Translations under genes and position numbers: made by a program
Shown: piece after piece, positions 9,026 through 17,989 of the stretch
How the letters are laid out: every line of letters begins with the position of its first letter
Position numbering within the stretch: the stretch's first letter is position 1
Notes under the pieces: generated by a model
What the model was told of the DNA's origin: nothing
The model's input: only the letters and a program-made list of their open reading frames with translations
Database searches by the model: none
Source: Streptomyces sp. 1222.5
GTDB lineage: Bacteria; Actinomycetota; Actinomycetes; Streptomycetales; Streptomycetaceae
DNA length: 64,000 bases
Assembly: GCF_900105245.1 (NCBI RefSeq)
Contig: NZ_FNSZ01000001.1
Span: 1,984,001-2,048,000, forward strand
Direction of reading: 5' to 3'

Positions 9026-9841
9026 TCAGCCGGCGTCGGCGTCCGGCGTACCGGGTTTGACGGCGTGGCCGATGTAGCTGGCCGAGACGTCGCCGGTGAG
9101 GGTGAACTCGCCCAGCCGCCGGTGGCGCAGCAGGCCGGGCAGCAGCGCGGGCAGAGGGCGGGCCGGGCCGAGGCCGCGGGTCTCCGCCAGCCGCATCCCG
9201 GCGCGGCCGAGGAGGCCGTGCAGTTCGGCGGGGCGGATGAACATCTTCCAGTTGTGCGTGCCCGGCTTGATGATGCCGAGGAGCTTCTCGGCGACCAGGA
9301 TGAGCAGCAGGTAGCTGCGGATCGTCCGGTTGACGGTGTCGAAGAGCAGGACCCCGCCGGGGACGAGGAGCCGTTCGATCTCGGCGAGCGCGGCGGGCAG
9401 GTCGTGGAAGTGCTCCAGCACGTCGGAGGCGACGACCGCCTCGGCGCAGCCGTCCGGCAGACCGGTGCCGTAGGCGGAGCCGACCCGGTAGGTGACGTCG
9501 ACCCCGGAGGCCGCCGCGTGCCTGCGGGCCGCCTCGACGGTGCCCGGCGACAGGTCGATGCCGGTGACCCGGTAGCCGCGGGCGGCGAGGTTCTCGGCGA
9601 CCAGGCCGCCGCCGCAGCCCAGGTCGACGACGCGGATCGTGCCGGCCGGGCGGCCGCGGTGGCGGGCCTTGATGATCCGGTCGAAGTAGCCGGTGCGGGC
9701 CGGGTTCATCTCGTGCAGGGCCCGCAGCGGTCCCTCCGTGTTCCACCAGTCGTCGCCGACCTCTTCGTAGTACTCGTTGTCGATCGGCACCCGGACGGGG
9801 TCCAGTGCGCCGGTGCGGTCCGGGGTCGTGGAGGTCGCCAT
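9026..9841 (-). CDS. UbiG-like SAM-dependent O-methyltransferase
   Basis: A 271-residue methyltransferase resembling UbiG (demethylubiquinol 3-O-methyltransferase). DDWWNTEGPLRALHEMNPAR near the N-terminus is close to the UbiG signature. Motif I is VVDLGCGGGLVAENLA, and VASDVLEHFHDLP is the post-motif. UbiG methylates phenolic hydroxyls of lipid-tailed catechols, which fits an alkylated phenolic product here. The start forms TGATG with the upstream acyl-CoA dehydrogenase stop. Ubiquinone synthesis is not expected in Streptomyces, which uses menaquinone, so a biosynthetic role is preferred. Confidence 0.87.
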   Translation of the reverse strand: MATSTTPDRTGALDPVRVPIDNEYYEEVGDDWWNTEGPLRALHEMNPARTGYFDRIIKARHRGRPAGTIRVVDLGCGGGLVAENLAARGYRVTGIDLSPGTVEAARRHAAASGVDVTYRVGSAYGTGLPDGCAEAVVASDVLEHFHDLPAALAEIERLLVPGGVLLFDTVNRTIRSYLLLILVAEKLLGIIKPGTHNWKMFIRPAELHGLLGRAGMRLAETRGLGPARPLPALLPGLLRHRRLGEFTLTGDVSASYIGHAVKPGTPDADAG

Positions 9842-11055
9842 CACACCCACCTCGGGGTCTCGACCGGGCTGATGCCCAGGGTGGCCTTGCCGATGAACTC
9901 GCGGGCCATGTCGTTGGTGAAGGGCAGCAGCGGGCCGGCCTTCACGTCCCGCCAGATCTGGCCGATGCGGGAGCCCTCGCGGATGCCGGAGCCGCCGATC
10001 ACCTCGAAGGCGGTGGCGACGACGTGCTCGGCCTCGTTGGTGATGTAGTACTTCGGTACGCAGGTGTCGGCGACGAAGGCGGGCAGGTCCTCGCCCGGGT
10101 CGACGTGCCGGGTGGCGTACTCGGTCAGCAGGGCGTCCATGGTGGCCAGCGAGGAACGCATCCGGGCCACCGCGAACTGGATGCCGGGCAGCCGGGCGAG
10201 ATCGGCGACGGCGGTCGTGGACCGGCCGCGGGTGCGCTCGACGGCGAGCGTGTACGCCCGCTCGGCGAGCCCGAGGAAGACGGCCGCGAAGCAGTAGTGG
10301 CCCCACTGCTGGCGGGCCATCACGAACAGGGGGGTCAGTCCGTCGGGGAACACCGAGTCGTCGGCGTCGACGCGCAGACCGTCGAGCCGCAGCGAGTGCG
10401 AGCCGGTCATCGGCAGCGCGAAGCCGCTCCAGGGTGCGACCACCTCGATGCCCCGCTCGGGCTTCTCGACGAAGAACGCGGCGAGGTTGAAGGGCGGTTC
10501 CAGGTGCTCGTCGTCCAGGCCGGCCGTGACCACCAGGTGGGTGGCCGCGTCGTAGCCGGTGGCGAAGTGCTTGAGCCCGTCCAGGACGAAACCGTCCGGG
10601 ACGCGGCGGGCCGTGGTCGAGGGCCGCACCCAGTTGCCGCCCGAGCCCTCGTCGGTGAACGGGCCGACGACGAACGCGCCGTCGCGGACCGCGCCGAACA
10701 TCCGCTCGCGCACGGCCACGCTCAGGTCGCTGCGCATGGAGCCCGTCAGCACGGCGTGGATGGCGAGCGTGAACGCGGTGGAGCCGCAGCCGCCGGCGAT
10801 GATCCGCAGCAGCCGGGTGTTCTCCTCCAGGGTGGCCTCCAGGCCGCCCATGTCCCGGGGGACGTTGACCGCGGTGACGCCCGCCTCGACGAGGTCCCGG
10901 ATGTTGCGGCCGACGAACTCGCCGGAGTCGTACCCGTCCTTCGCCCGCTCCTCGAACCGGGCGGCGAGCGCGCGTGCCGTCATCTCCAACCGCGCCCAGC
11001 GGGCGTCCCGTTCGGCGTCGTCGACGGCGGTGGTGTCCTGTACGGCGGTGGCCAT
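9841..11055 (-). CDS. Acyl-CoA dehydrogenase family flavoprotein (second of pair)
   Basis: A 404-residue flavoprotein of the acyl-CoA dehydrogenase fold. The helical N-terminal domain contains VNVPRDMGGLEATLEE, the middle beta domain GPFTDEGSGGNWVRPSTTA, and the C-terminal helical domain IGGSGIREGSRIGQIWRDVKA. It begins five bases after the upstream paralogue stop and is coupled to the UbiG-like gene. Family members desaturate acyl thioesters, and some act on carrier-protein-bound chains. Some instead resemble flavin-dependent hydroxylases (the HsaA/DszC group), a real alternative given the nearby flavin reductase. Confidence 0.85.
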   Translation of the reverse strand: MATAVQDTTAVDDAERDARWARLEMTARALAARFEERAKDGYDSGEFVGRNIRDLVEAGVTAVNVPRDMGGLEATLEENTRLLRIIAGGCGSTAFTLAIHAVLTGSMRSDLSVAVRERMFGAVRDGAFVVGPFTDEGSGGNWVRPSTTARRVPDGFVLDGLKHFATGYDAATHLVVTAGLDDEHLEPPFNLAAFFVEKPERGIEVVAPWSGFALPMTGSHSLRLDGLRVDADDSVFPDGLTPLFVMARQQWGHYCFAAVFLGLAERAYTLAVERTRGRSTTAVADLARLPGIQFAVARMRSSLATMDALLTEYATRHVDPGEDLPAFVADTCVPKYYITNEAEHVVATAFEVIGGSGIREGSRIGQIWRDVKAGPLLPFTNDMAREFIGKATLGISPVETPRWV

Positions 11056-11060
11056 GGCTT

Positions 11061-12251
11061 TCAGCCCTCCCAGCGGGGTTCGGCGAAGACCGGCACTCCG
11101 AGCGCGTGCTTGCCCGCCCACTCGGCGGTCACGTCGGAGTTCGGCGGGACGAGCAGCCCGGCCACCACGTCCCGGTAGGCGCGCTGCAGCGGGTGCCCGG
11201 ACAGCAGCGCGGAGCCGCCCTGGACCTGCATCGCGAGGACGACCACCTCGTGGGCGAGGCGGGCGACGCTGTTCTTCATCACGCTCATCTCGATGTAGTG
11301 GCCGAGCGGGTCCGCGGCGATCGCGGTGTCGTGGTCGGCGCGCACCGCCTGGTACAGGTGCGCCTCGGCGGCCGCGAGCCGGGTCTTCATCTCGGCGACA
11401 CGGAACTGCACGCCCGGCAGATGGGCCACGGTCCGGTCGAGCACGTGCAGAGTGCGGCCGCGCTGTTCGCGCACCACCTGCTCCAGGGCGCCGCGCGCGA
11501 TGCCGAGGAACACGGAGGCGAAGCTGCACCAGGCCCAGTGGACGCCCTGCATGAACATCAGCGGGAGCGCGCCGGGCCGGCCGACCATCCGGTCCTCGGG
11601 CACGAACAGGTCGTCCAGCAGCAGGGAGTGGCTGCCCGTGGCGCGCATACCGGCCGCGTCCCACTCCGCGGTGACGGTGACCCCGCGCTCCGGCTTGGGC
11701 ACGAGGAAGCCGACGGGCTCGGGCAGTCCGCGGTCGTCCGTGCGGGCGGCGGAGAGGAAGAGCAGGTCGGCGGCCGGGAACCCGGTGAAGAAGCCCTTGC
11801 GCCCGTTGAGCAGATAACCGCCCTCCACGGGCTCGGCCTTGGTGGTGGGGTGCCACCAGTTGCCGCCGACACCGGGCTCGCTGAACCCGCCGGCGATGAC
11901 CGCGCCGTCCTGGGCGATCGCCCGGTAGGCGCGTTCGGCGGCCGGGCCGCCGATGCCCGCGATCATCGCGATGCCGTGCACGTGCATGTTGACCGCGAAG
12001 GAGGTGCTCGCACAACCGGTGGCCAGCGTCTCCTGGGCCCGGCACAGCTCCTCCAGGTCCGCTCCCCCGCCGCCGTACTCGCGGGGCACGGTCATCGCGG
12101 TGTAGCCGGAGGCGACGAGCTCCTCGAAGTTCTCGTGCGGGAAGCTGGCGTCCGCGTCGTGCCGCGCGGCCCGCTCGGCGAACCGGCCGGCCAGTTCGGC
12201 GGCGAGGGCCACGTAGTCCGTACGGGCCGGCGCCTGCGTCGTCACGGTCAT
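11061..12251 (-). CDS. Acyl-CoA dehydrogenase family flavoprotein (first of pair)
   Basis: A 396-residue paralogue of the downstream gene. Matching blocks are MTVPREYGGGGADLEEL, GGFSEPGVGGNWWHPTTKA, ATGSHSLLLDDLFVPEDRM and MQVQGGSALLSGHPLQRAYRD. The ATG start overlaps the ACP stop (ATGA), so ACP and dehydrogenase are translationally coupled, which suggests action on an ACP-bound acyl chain. Two adjacent members could form a heteromer or introduce successive double bonds. The acid/base Glu cannot be placed confidently by eye. A two-component flavin monooxygenase role is the alternative. Confidence 0.85.
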   Translation of the reverse strand: MTVTTQAPARTDYVALAAELAGRFAERAARHDADASFPHENFEELVASGYTAMTVPREYGGGGADLEELCRAQETLATGCASTSFAVNMHVHGIAMIAGIGGPAAERAYRAIAQDGAVIAGGFSEPGVGGNWWHPTTKAEPVEGGYLLNGRKGFFTGFPAADLLFLSAARTDDRGLPEPVGFLVPKPERGVTVTAEWDAAGMRATGSHSLLLDDLFVPEDRMVGRPGALPLMFMQGVHWAWCSFASVFLGIARGALEQVVREQRGRTLHVLDRTVAHLPGVQFRVAEMKTRLAAAEAHLYQAVRADHDTAIAADPLGHYIEMSVMKNSVARLAHEVVVLAMQVQGGSALLSGHPLQRAYRDVVAGLLVPPNSDVTAEWAGKHALGVPVFAEPRWEG

Positions 12252-12556
12252 CGCGCGCTCCCCGCCACCAGCGGCTGCCCCGCGTCCTCGGGCAGCACCA
12301 TGGACAGGTAGCGGACGAGGCTGCCGACCGTGTCGCCCTCGGCGCGGGTCGCCAGCGCCAGCCAGTCCGCGATCTCGACCTCCCCGTACACCTCCCGGAT
12401 GCGCTCGAAGAGTTCGGCGAGCTCCACCGAGTCCAGGCCGAGGTCGCCGGTGAGCCGGGAGCGCTCGGTGACCTGCCGGCCCGCGGTCTCGGGGCGTACG
12501 GCGACGAGTTGCTCGATCAGGGTCGTCATGAAGGCTTGCGCCCGGTCGTCCTGCAC
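12248..12556 (-). CDS. Acyl carrier protein
   Basis: Small acidic carrier protein that holds acyl chains on a 4'-phosphopantetheine arm. The attachment Ser lies in GDLGLDSVELAELFERI, followed by the usual acidic helix II. I chose the GTG at 12554-12556 because AGGAG (complement of 12562-12566) is five bases upstream, giving 102 residues. An upstream GTG at 12562 overlaps that site, and the ATG at 12529 (93 residues) is also possible. It is the first gene of the leftward operon. The FAAL at 15,187-16,962 is the likely loader, as FAALs pass acyl-adenylates to ACPs rather than to CoA. Confidence 0.88.
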   Translation of the reverse strand: MQDDRAQAFMTTLIEQLVAVRPETAGRQVTERSRLTGDLGLDSVELAELFERIREVYGEVEIADWLALATRAEGDTVGSLVRYLSMVLPEDAGQPLVAGSAR

Positions 12557-12757
12557 ATCCACTCCTGGAAGTCCTCGAAGCCACGGAAGGTCGCTGCCTG
12601 CGGGTGCCTGCGGCGATCCATGCTCGGGGCGGCGGCTGTAGCGGCGGTTGCGCCACCGGCCGGAAATCGCTCAACCACGCCTTCAGGACCGGACGGCAGG
12701 CTGTGGCCGGGCGCACGGCGTCGTGGCGCTCTCCCGCCGGCCCGAGAGGAGATCCGC

Positions 12758-14269
12758 ATGCAGGACGCGACGGAGTCGTACGGGAGGCAGGCGTTTCCGC
12801 CGCCCTCGCCGCCGGACCCGCGCCGCTGGTGGATGCTCGGTGTGCTGTCCCTCGCCCTGTTCCTGATCATCCTCAACAACGGGCTGCTCAACGTCGCGTT
12901 GCCCAGCCTGATGCGGGACCTGCACGCGGGCATCGGCACCACCCAGTGGATCGTGGACGGCTACGCGCTGGTGTTCGCGGCCTGCCTGCTCACCGCGGGC
13001 ACGCTGTCCGACCGCTACGGCCGCAAACGGGCCACGCTCCTCGGCGCCGCCCTGTTCGGCGTGGGCACGCTGATCGCGCTCGCGGCGCGGGACGCCGGGC
13101 AGCTGATCGCGGCCCGGACCGTGATGGGCGTGGCCGCGGCGCTCGTGATGCCGGGCACCCTGTCGATCCTGGTGAACGTGTTCCCGGAAGCCGAGCGGCC
13201 CCGGGCGATCGCGGTGTGGGGTGCCACATCGGCGCTGGGCGTGGCCGCGGGGCCGGTGCTCGGCGGCGCCCTCGTCGCCCACTTCTGGTGGGGTTCCGTC
13301 TTCCTGGTGAACCTGCTGCCGGTGGCCGTCGTCCTGGTGGCCGGCGCGCTGCTGCTGCCGGAGTCGGCGGCGCCCGTGCCGCGTCCGGCGGACCCGGTGG
13401 GGGCGGTGCTGGGCTCGGCGGCGATGGTGGGTCTGGTCTACGGCGCCATCCACGCCTCGGGCGAGGGGTGGACGTCCGCGCCGGTGCTCGGCTCGTTCGT
13501 GGCGGCCCTGCTCGCCGGTGCCGGGTTCGCCGGGTGGGAGCGGCGGCACCCGAGTCCCCTGGTGGACTTCGCCCTGCTGCGCCGTCCCGCGTTCCTCGGG
13601 GCGGGCGCCGGCAACATGCTGCTGTTCAGCGGCATGTCCGGGACGCTGTTCGTGCTGACCCAGTTCCTCCAGTTCGGGCTGGGCTACAGCCCGCTGCGGG
13701 CCGGTCTGTCGGTGGCCCCGGTGGCGGTCGCCGTCGGTGCCGGCTCGGCCCTGTCGCCGTGGGCCGCCCGCCGCACGGGCCCGCGCGGCGCGGTGGCGGG
13801 CGGTCTGGCCGTCAGCGCCCTGGGCATCCTGTCACTGGCCCAGGCCGGCACCTACCCCGGCATCCTGCTGAGCCTCTGCCTGATGGGCATCGGCGTGGGC
13901 GTGGCGCTCGCGCCCGCGACGGACGCCGTGCTGGCCCTGGTCCCGCCGGAACGCTCGGGCAACGCGGCCGCGCTGAACGACACCATGCAGGAGCTGGGCA
14001 ACGCGCTGGGCGTGGCGGTCGTCGGCACGGTGCTGGCCCGCGAGTCGGGCACCCACCTCGCCGGCGGTGCGACGGGTGACCGCGTCGCGGCCGCCGCCCC
14101 GGCGGGCTTCACGGCGGCCGCCGCGATCGTCGCGCTGGGGGCCGCGCTCTCGGCCGTCCTGCTGAGGGGCCCGGCCCGCGGACCCGCCGGGTCGGCGGTT
14201 TCCGCCGGAGGTGCCGGCGAGGGAACGCCGGCCCGGATGCCGGGCGCGCGCCGGGACGCGGCCGCCTAG
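12758..14269 (+). CDS. MFS drug-efflux transporter, DHA2 (EmrB/QacA) family
   Basis: A 503-residue proton-driven exporter with about 14 predicted membrane helices. Motif A between helices 2 and 3 reads GTLSDRYGRKRATLLGA, and the DHA2 motif C region is GATSALGVAAGPVLGGAL. The start at 12758 has GAGAGGAGATCC directly upstream. It diverges from the ACP gene across about 200 bases. Such exporters often give self-resistance in antibiotic clusters, so export of the cluster product is plausible alongside the MMPL protein. A long inverted repeat follows the stop. Confidence 0.92.
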   Translation: MQDATESYGRQAFPPPSPPDPRRWWMLGVLSLALFLIILNNGLLNVALPSLMRDLHAGIGTTQWIVDGYALVFAACLLTAGTLSDRYGRKRATLLGAALFGVGTLIALAARDAGQLIAARTVMGVAAALVMPGTLSILVNVFPEAERPRAIAVWGATSALGVAAGPVLGGALVAHFWWGSVFLVNLLPVAVVLVAGALLLPESAAPVPRPADPVGAVLGSAAMVGLVYGAIHASGEGWTSAPVLGSFVAALLAGAGFAGWERRHPSPLVDFALLRRPAFLGAGAGNMLLFSGMSGTLFVLTQFLQFGLGYSPLRAGLSVAPVAVAVGAGSALSPWAARRTGPRGAVAGGLAVSALGILSLAQAGTYPGILLSLCLMGIGVGVALAPATDAVLALVPPERSGNAAALNDTMQELGNALGVAVVGTVLARESGTHLAGGATGDRVAAAAPAGFTAAAAIVALGAALSAVLLRGPARGPAGSAVSAGGAGEGTPARMPGARRDAAA

Positions 14270-14270
14270 A

Positions 14271-14347
14271 GCCTGTCGTTCGCGTCATCCCGCTCGGGCC
14301 GGCCGACAGCCACCGTGGGCCGGGCCGGCCCGATCCGAACGACAGGC
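14271..14347. terminator. Inverted repeat / terminator after the MFS gene
   Basis: Perfect 12-bp arms GCCTGTCGTTCG (14271-14282) and its complement (14336-14347) enclose 53 GC-rich bases, including further GGCCGG pairings. It begins two bases after the MFS stop. It most likely terminates transcription. The long loop and AGAGCCTGTC-like border also allow a small mobile-element remnant. Confidence 0.5.
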
Positions 14348-14500
14348 CCTGGGAGATACCGTCGGACCGGCGGGCGAAGCACCGTTGCGCCTCCTCGCGG
14401 CGCCAGTGGGGCTGCCGGTCCGGGGCCGGCGGCCACCCGCCTCGGTCGCCGTGCCGCAGCGGGTCGGGATCCGATCGAGCCGGCATTCGGAAACGATCCG

Positions 14501-14989
14501 TCAGGACTCCGTCACCTCGGCGAGGTTGTCCATCTCGTTCACCCGCCCGGCGGCCGGCCGCCCGGTCCATTCCTCGTCGTGCGGCGAGGCCGGGTCGAAA
14601 ACCCGGCCGAGCTGCTGGAGCAGCGCGTCCCGGCCCGTGAACCCCACCGGATCGGGCGGCATGGTCACCACCACGTCGACGCTGAGCAGGTCGGCCGTCA
14701 TCGACTCCGCACGTTCGGCCGCGTCCATGCAGCGGCGCACGGTGTCGCGCTCCTGCTGACCGTGTCGCCCGGCCGCCCAGTTCGTCCGCCGGGCCCGCTG
14801 CAAGGCGCTGCAGGACGCCGCGACGCTCATGTACATCAGCGTCGCGGCCTCCTCCACGGGGCGGCCCAGCACGTCACGGAAGATCAACACCGCGCCCTGC
14901 CGGGGCGGGAGGTGCCGGAGCGCGGCGAGGAAGACCGGTTCCATGGTCTCCCGCGACTCGGCGGCGGTCTCCGGCCGCTCGTCGTCGGC
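14501..14989 (-). pseudogene. ECF sigma factor remnant (region 4 plus SnoaL-like tail)
   Basis: An open frame from 14944 to 14501 encodes ALRHLPPRQGAVLIFRDVLG and SVAASCSALQRARR, the region-4 helix-turn-helix of ECF sigma factors of the SigJ/ECF41-like type. It continues into part of a SnoaL-like domain (DVVVTMPPDPVGFTGRDALL). Recognisable codons extend upstream of the ATG to an in-frame TGA at 14990-14992, and region 2 is absent. A full protein would be about 300 residues, so both ends are lost. It lies between the MFS exporter and the FAAL gene and is probably non-functional. Confidence 0.7.
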
Positions 14990-15100
14990 TCACTCGTCAC
15001 GGGGACACTGCGTGACGAAAAGCCTGGGCAGCCGTCGGCCGTCGCACAGGCGGACGCCCACCACCCGGGCGGACTTCTGCGACCGCACCGGGCGCGGCAC

Positions 15101-15147
15101 CGGGCTCCCGGCCCGGAACGGGAGTGCCGTTCCGGGCCGGGAGCCCG
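15101..15147 (-). terminator. Strong hairpin terminator after the FAAL gene
   Basis: A perfect 21-bp inverted repeat (15101-15121 and 15127-15147) with a five-base loop gagtg lies about 40 bases beyond the FAAL stop. It is the strongest hairpin I found in the window and should end the SARP-side transcription unit. Confidence 0.85.
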
Positions 15148-15186
15148 AGGGGTGCCGTCGGCGTGTGCGGGCGCGGTGGCCGGGGG

Positions 15187-16962
15187 TCAGCCGACCGTCG
15201 CCGCCGTCCGCTCGGCCGGCGGCCGGACGTCGGCCTCGACCACCGCGTACAGCGGCTCGATCACGCCGGTCAGGAACAGCTTCCGCATCAGCGTGCGCTG
15301 GATCTTCCCGCTGGTCGTACGGCGGACCGTGCCCGGCGCGACCAGCAGGACGTTGCCCGCCGGCACCGCGCACTCCGCGGCGATCGCGTTCTGCACCCGT
15401 TCGACCAGCCGCGGCCCGTGTTCCCCGGCGGCGGCGGCGAGGGCGGCGCCCGCGACCTCCTGGACGACGACCAGACGTTCCCGTCCGCCGCCGCCCGACT
15501 GCACCGCGAAGGCGGCGCCCGTGCCGAGCACCGGGTCCGCCGCGCGGGCCGCGGCCTCCACGTCGTGCGGGTAGATGTTCCGGCCGTTGACCAGGATCAT
15601 CTCCTTGAGCCTGCCGGTCACGTACAACTGCCCGTCGCTCAGGGCGCCCAGGTCCCCGGTGCGCAGCCAGCCGCCGCCCGCCGGACCCGCCTCGTCCGCC
15701 GTCCGGGCCCCGAAGGTCTCCGCCGTGGCGTCGGGCCGGGCCCAGTAGCCGTCGGCCACGCTCGCCCCGCGCAGCCAGATCTCCCCGACACGTCCGGGCG
15801 CCAGGGCGCGCGCGGTCTCCGGGTCGACGATCCGCACCTCGAAGTCCTCGGGGCACACCACCCCGCTGCTGACCAGCGTCCGGCCGGTCCCCGTCTCCGG
15901 GGCGCGGAGTTCGCCGTTCTCCAGGGCCGCCGCGTCGACGGTCCGCGTCGTGGGCCGGATGCCGCGCGGGGTGCCCGACACGAGCAGGGTGGTCTCGGCC
16001 ATGCCGTAGCAGGGGAAGAAGACCTCGGCCCGGAAGCCCGCCGGGGCGAAACGCCGGGTGAACGCGTCGATGGTGTCGGCCCGTACGGGTTCCGCCCCGT
16101 TGCAGGCCCGCTCCCAGCTGGACAGGTCGAGCCGGGGCAGGTCGGCGTCCTTCACCCGCCGTACGCACATGGCGTACGCGAAGTCGGGGCCGCCGCCGAT
16201 GGTGATCCGGTGGTCACCGACCATCTCCAGCCAGGCCGCCGGCCGGCGCAGGAACGAGCCCGGGTCCATGAGAGCGGCCCGGGCGCCCAGCCACAGCGGC
16301 TGGAGCACGTGCCCGATGAGACCCATGTCGTGGTAGAGCGGCAGCCAGCTGCCGAAGCAGTCGTCGGCGCCGGAGCCGAGGGCCCGCTGGATGGCGGCCT
16401 CGTTGGCCACCAGGTTGCGGTGGGAGACCATCACGCCCTTGGGCGCGCTGGTCGAACCCGAGGTGTACTGGAGGAAGGCGAGGTCGTCGGGGCGCAGCCC
16501 GGGGTCCCGCCACTGGCTCGCGTCCCCCACCGGGCCCGCGTCGGTGGCCAGGCACGGCACCCGCTCGGGGCCCGTGCCCGCCAGCCAGGACTCGACGGCG
16601 GCGGCGTGCCGGGAGGTGGTGAGCACCGCCCCGATCCGTGCGTCGGCGGCGATCCGGGTCAGCCGGTCGAAGTGGCGTTCGCGGTCGGAGGGCAGCGGCG
16701 CGGGGACGGCGACCGCACCCGCGTACAGGCAGCCGACGAAGGCCGTGACGAAGGACAGGTCCGAGGGGTGGAGCAGCAGCACCTGCCGTCCGGTCAGCCC
16801 TCGTTCCTGGAGCCAGGAGGCGATCCCCCGGGCCTGCCGGTCCAGTTCGGCGTACGAGAGCCGGTCGTCGCCGTCGTCCCGGACGAAGGTGAAGGCGGGG
16901 GCGTCCCCGCGGTCCGCAGCTCTGGCGAGAACGCGGTCGGTGTACGTTTCCTGAGCTGTCAT
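15187..16962 (-). CDS. Fatty-acyl-AMP ligase (FAAL-type adenylation enzyme)
   Basis: A 591-residue ANL-superfamily enzyme that activates a carboxylic acid with ATP and hands it to a carrier protein. The P-loop-like core motif is YTSGSTSAPKGVMVSH, and GSWLPLYHDMGLIG is the FAAL/FACL substrate-site stretch. GWLRTGDLGALSDGQLYVTGR is A7 with its hinge. KEMILVNGRNIYPHDVE matches the FAAL consensus rather than acyl-CoA synthetases, so ACP loading is favoured. The C-terminal GKIQR supplies the A10-type Lys. The ATG at 16960-16962 lies 26 bases after the thioesterase stop, so the two share an operon. It probably makes the starter acyl-ACP. Confidence 0.9.
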   Translation of the reverse strand: MTAQETYTDRVLARAADRGDAPAFTFVRDDGDDRLSYAELDRQARGIASWLQERGLTGRQVLLLHPSDLSFVTAFVGCLYAGAVAVPAPLPSDRERHFDRLTRIAADARIGAVLTTSRHAAAVESWLAGTGPERVPCLATDAGPVGDASQWRDPGLRPDDLAFLQYTSGSTSAPKGVMVSHRNLVANEAAIQRALGSGADDCFGSWLPLYHDMGLIGHVLQPLWLGARAALMDPGSFLRRPAAWLEMVGDHRITIGGGPDFAYAMCVRRVKDADLPRLDLSSWERACNGAEPVRADTIDAFTRRFAPAGFRAEVFFPCYGMAETTLLVSGTPRGIRPTTRTVDAAALENGELRAPETGTGRTLVSSGVVCPEDFEVRIVDPETARALAPGRVGEIWLRGASVADGYWARPDATAETFGARTADEAGPAGGGWLRTGDLGALSDGQLYVTGRLKEMILVNGRNIYPHDVEAAARAADPVLGTGAAFAVQSGGGGRERLVVVQEVAGAALAAAAGEHGPRLVERVQNAIAAECAVPAGNVLLVAPGTVRRTTSGKIQRTLMRKLFLTGVIEPLYAVVEADVRPPAERTAATVG

Positions 16963-16988
16963 CGAGTCCCTCCGGGGGCCTTGCGTCG

Positions 16989-17783
16989 TCAGGCGGACAG
17001 GGCGCCCGCGAGCACCGGCGCGTAGGCGTACTGACGGATGACGGCTGCGAGTTCGCGCAGGAAGCCGTCCTCGTGTGCGCGCATGAAGAAGTGCCCGCCG
17101 GGCATGACCCGCACCTCGCAGCCGCGTCCGGCGTGCCGCCGCCAGGCGACGACCTCCGGCACCGACACCAGGCGGTCGCGCGCGCCGACGAACAGATGCA
17201 GCGGCACCCGGATCGAGTCGGCGTCCGCGCCGAAGGACGCGGTGCACAGGAGCAGGTCGTCACGGGCTATGGGCAGCAGCGCGGCGAGGAAGTCCGGGTG
17301 GTCGAGGATCACCCGCGGGATACCGCCCAGCGCGGCCAGTCCGGCGACCAGCTCCTCGTCGCTGGCGCCCGGGTCGGCGATCTTCGGTGCGGGCAGGTGG
17401 GGGGCGCGGTAGGAGCTGAGGGCCAGGGCGAGCGGCAGGGGCGCACCGCGCAGCTGCCGGCGGGCGGTCAGCGCGTAGGCGATCAGGGCGCCCATGCTGT
17501 GCCCGTAGAACACGTGCGGGTGCTCCAGTTCGGCGTCGAGCTGCTCGTCGAGGTCGGCGACGAGCGCGGCCAGGTCGGTGAACCGGGGCTCGGTCATCCG
17601 GCCCTCGCGGCCGGGCAGTTGGACGGGCAGCACCTGGGCGCCGGCGGCGTGCACGTCGAGACCGCGCTGCCAGCGCCGGTAGGCGGAGGCGCCACCGCCC
17701 GCGTACGGGAAGCAGAACAGCCGCACTCCGGCGTCATCGGGGTCCAGTTCGGACGGGGATGTCTGGGACAGGTAACGCGTCAT
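16989..17783 (-). CDS. Type II thioesterase (alpha/beta hydrolase)
   Basis: A 264-residue discrete thioesterase of the GrsT/RifR type that removes aberrant acyl groups from carrier proteins or releases products. RLFCFPYAGGGASAYRRW is the family N-terminal signature. The triad is Ser96 in YGHSMGALIA, Asp203 in FVGARDRLVS and His231 in PGGHFFM. I chose the ATG at 17781-17783, since upstream codons are Arg/Pro-rich and look non-coding. It is followed after 26 bases by the FAAL gene. Editing of the cluster ACP is the likely role. Confidence 0.9.
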   Translation of the reverse strand: MTRYLSQTSPSELDPDDAGVRLFCFPYAGGGASAYRRWQRGLDVHAAGAQVLPVQLPGREGRMTEPRFTDLAALVADLDEQLDAELEHPHVFYGHSMGALIAYALTARRQLRGAPLPLALALSSYRAPHLPAPKIADPGASDEELVAGLAALGGIPRVILDHPDFLAALLPIARDDLLLCTASFGADADSIRVPLHLFVGARDRLVSVPEVVAWRRHAGRGCEVRVMPGGHFFMRAHEDGFLRELAAVIRQYAYAPVLAGALSA

Positions 17784-17989
17784 TCCGTTCCGCCTCGGGG
17801 CTAGTCCGACGTCGGTGGCCGGCCGGGGCCGGCCCGCGCTGCGCGGCCGACTGCGGCCGGCCGGCGCGGGGGGCGGACGTCCGTGCCCGGGACGCGGACA
17901 CGGGCGGATCACCTGCCCGACCGGCCGGACGCCTTCGGCTCGCGGTCGAGCAGGCCCCGGCAGGCACGTCCCGAGGGTGGCGGGAACCG

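Noticed and set aside
12563..12757. SARP heptamer repeats between the ACP and MFS genes
   Set aside because: I searched by eye for spaced TCGAGC-like direct repeats and found no pair with the expected 11- or 22-base period, so no operator is claimed.
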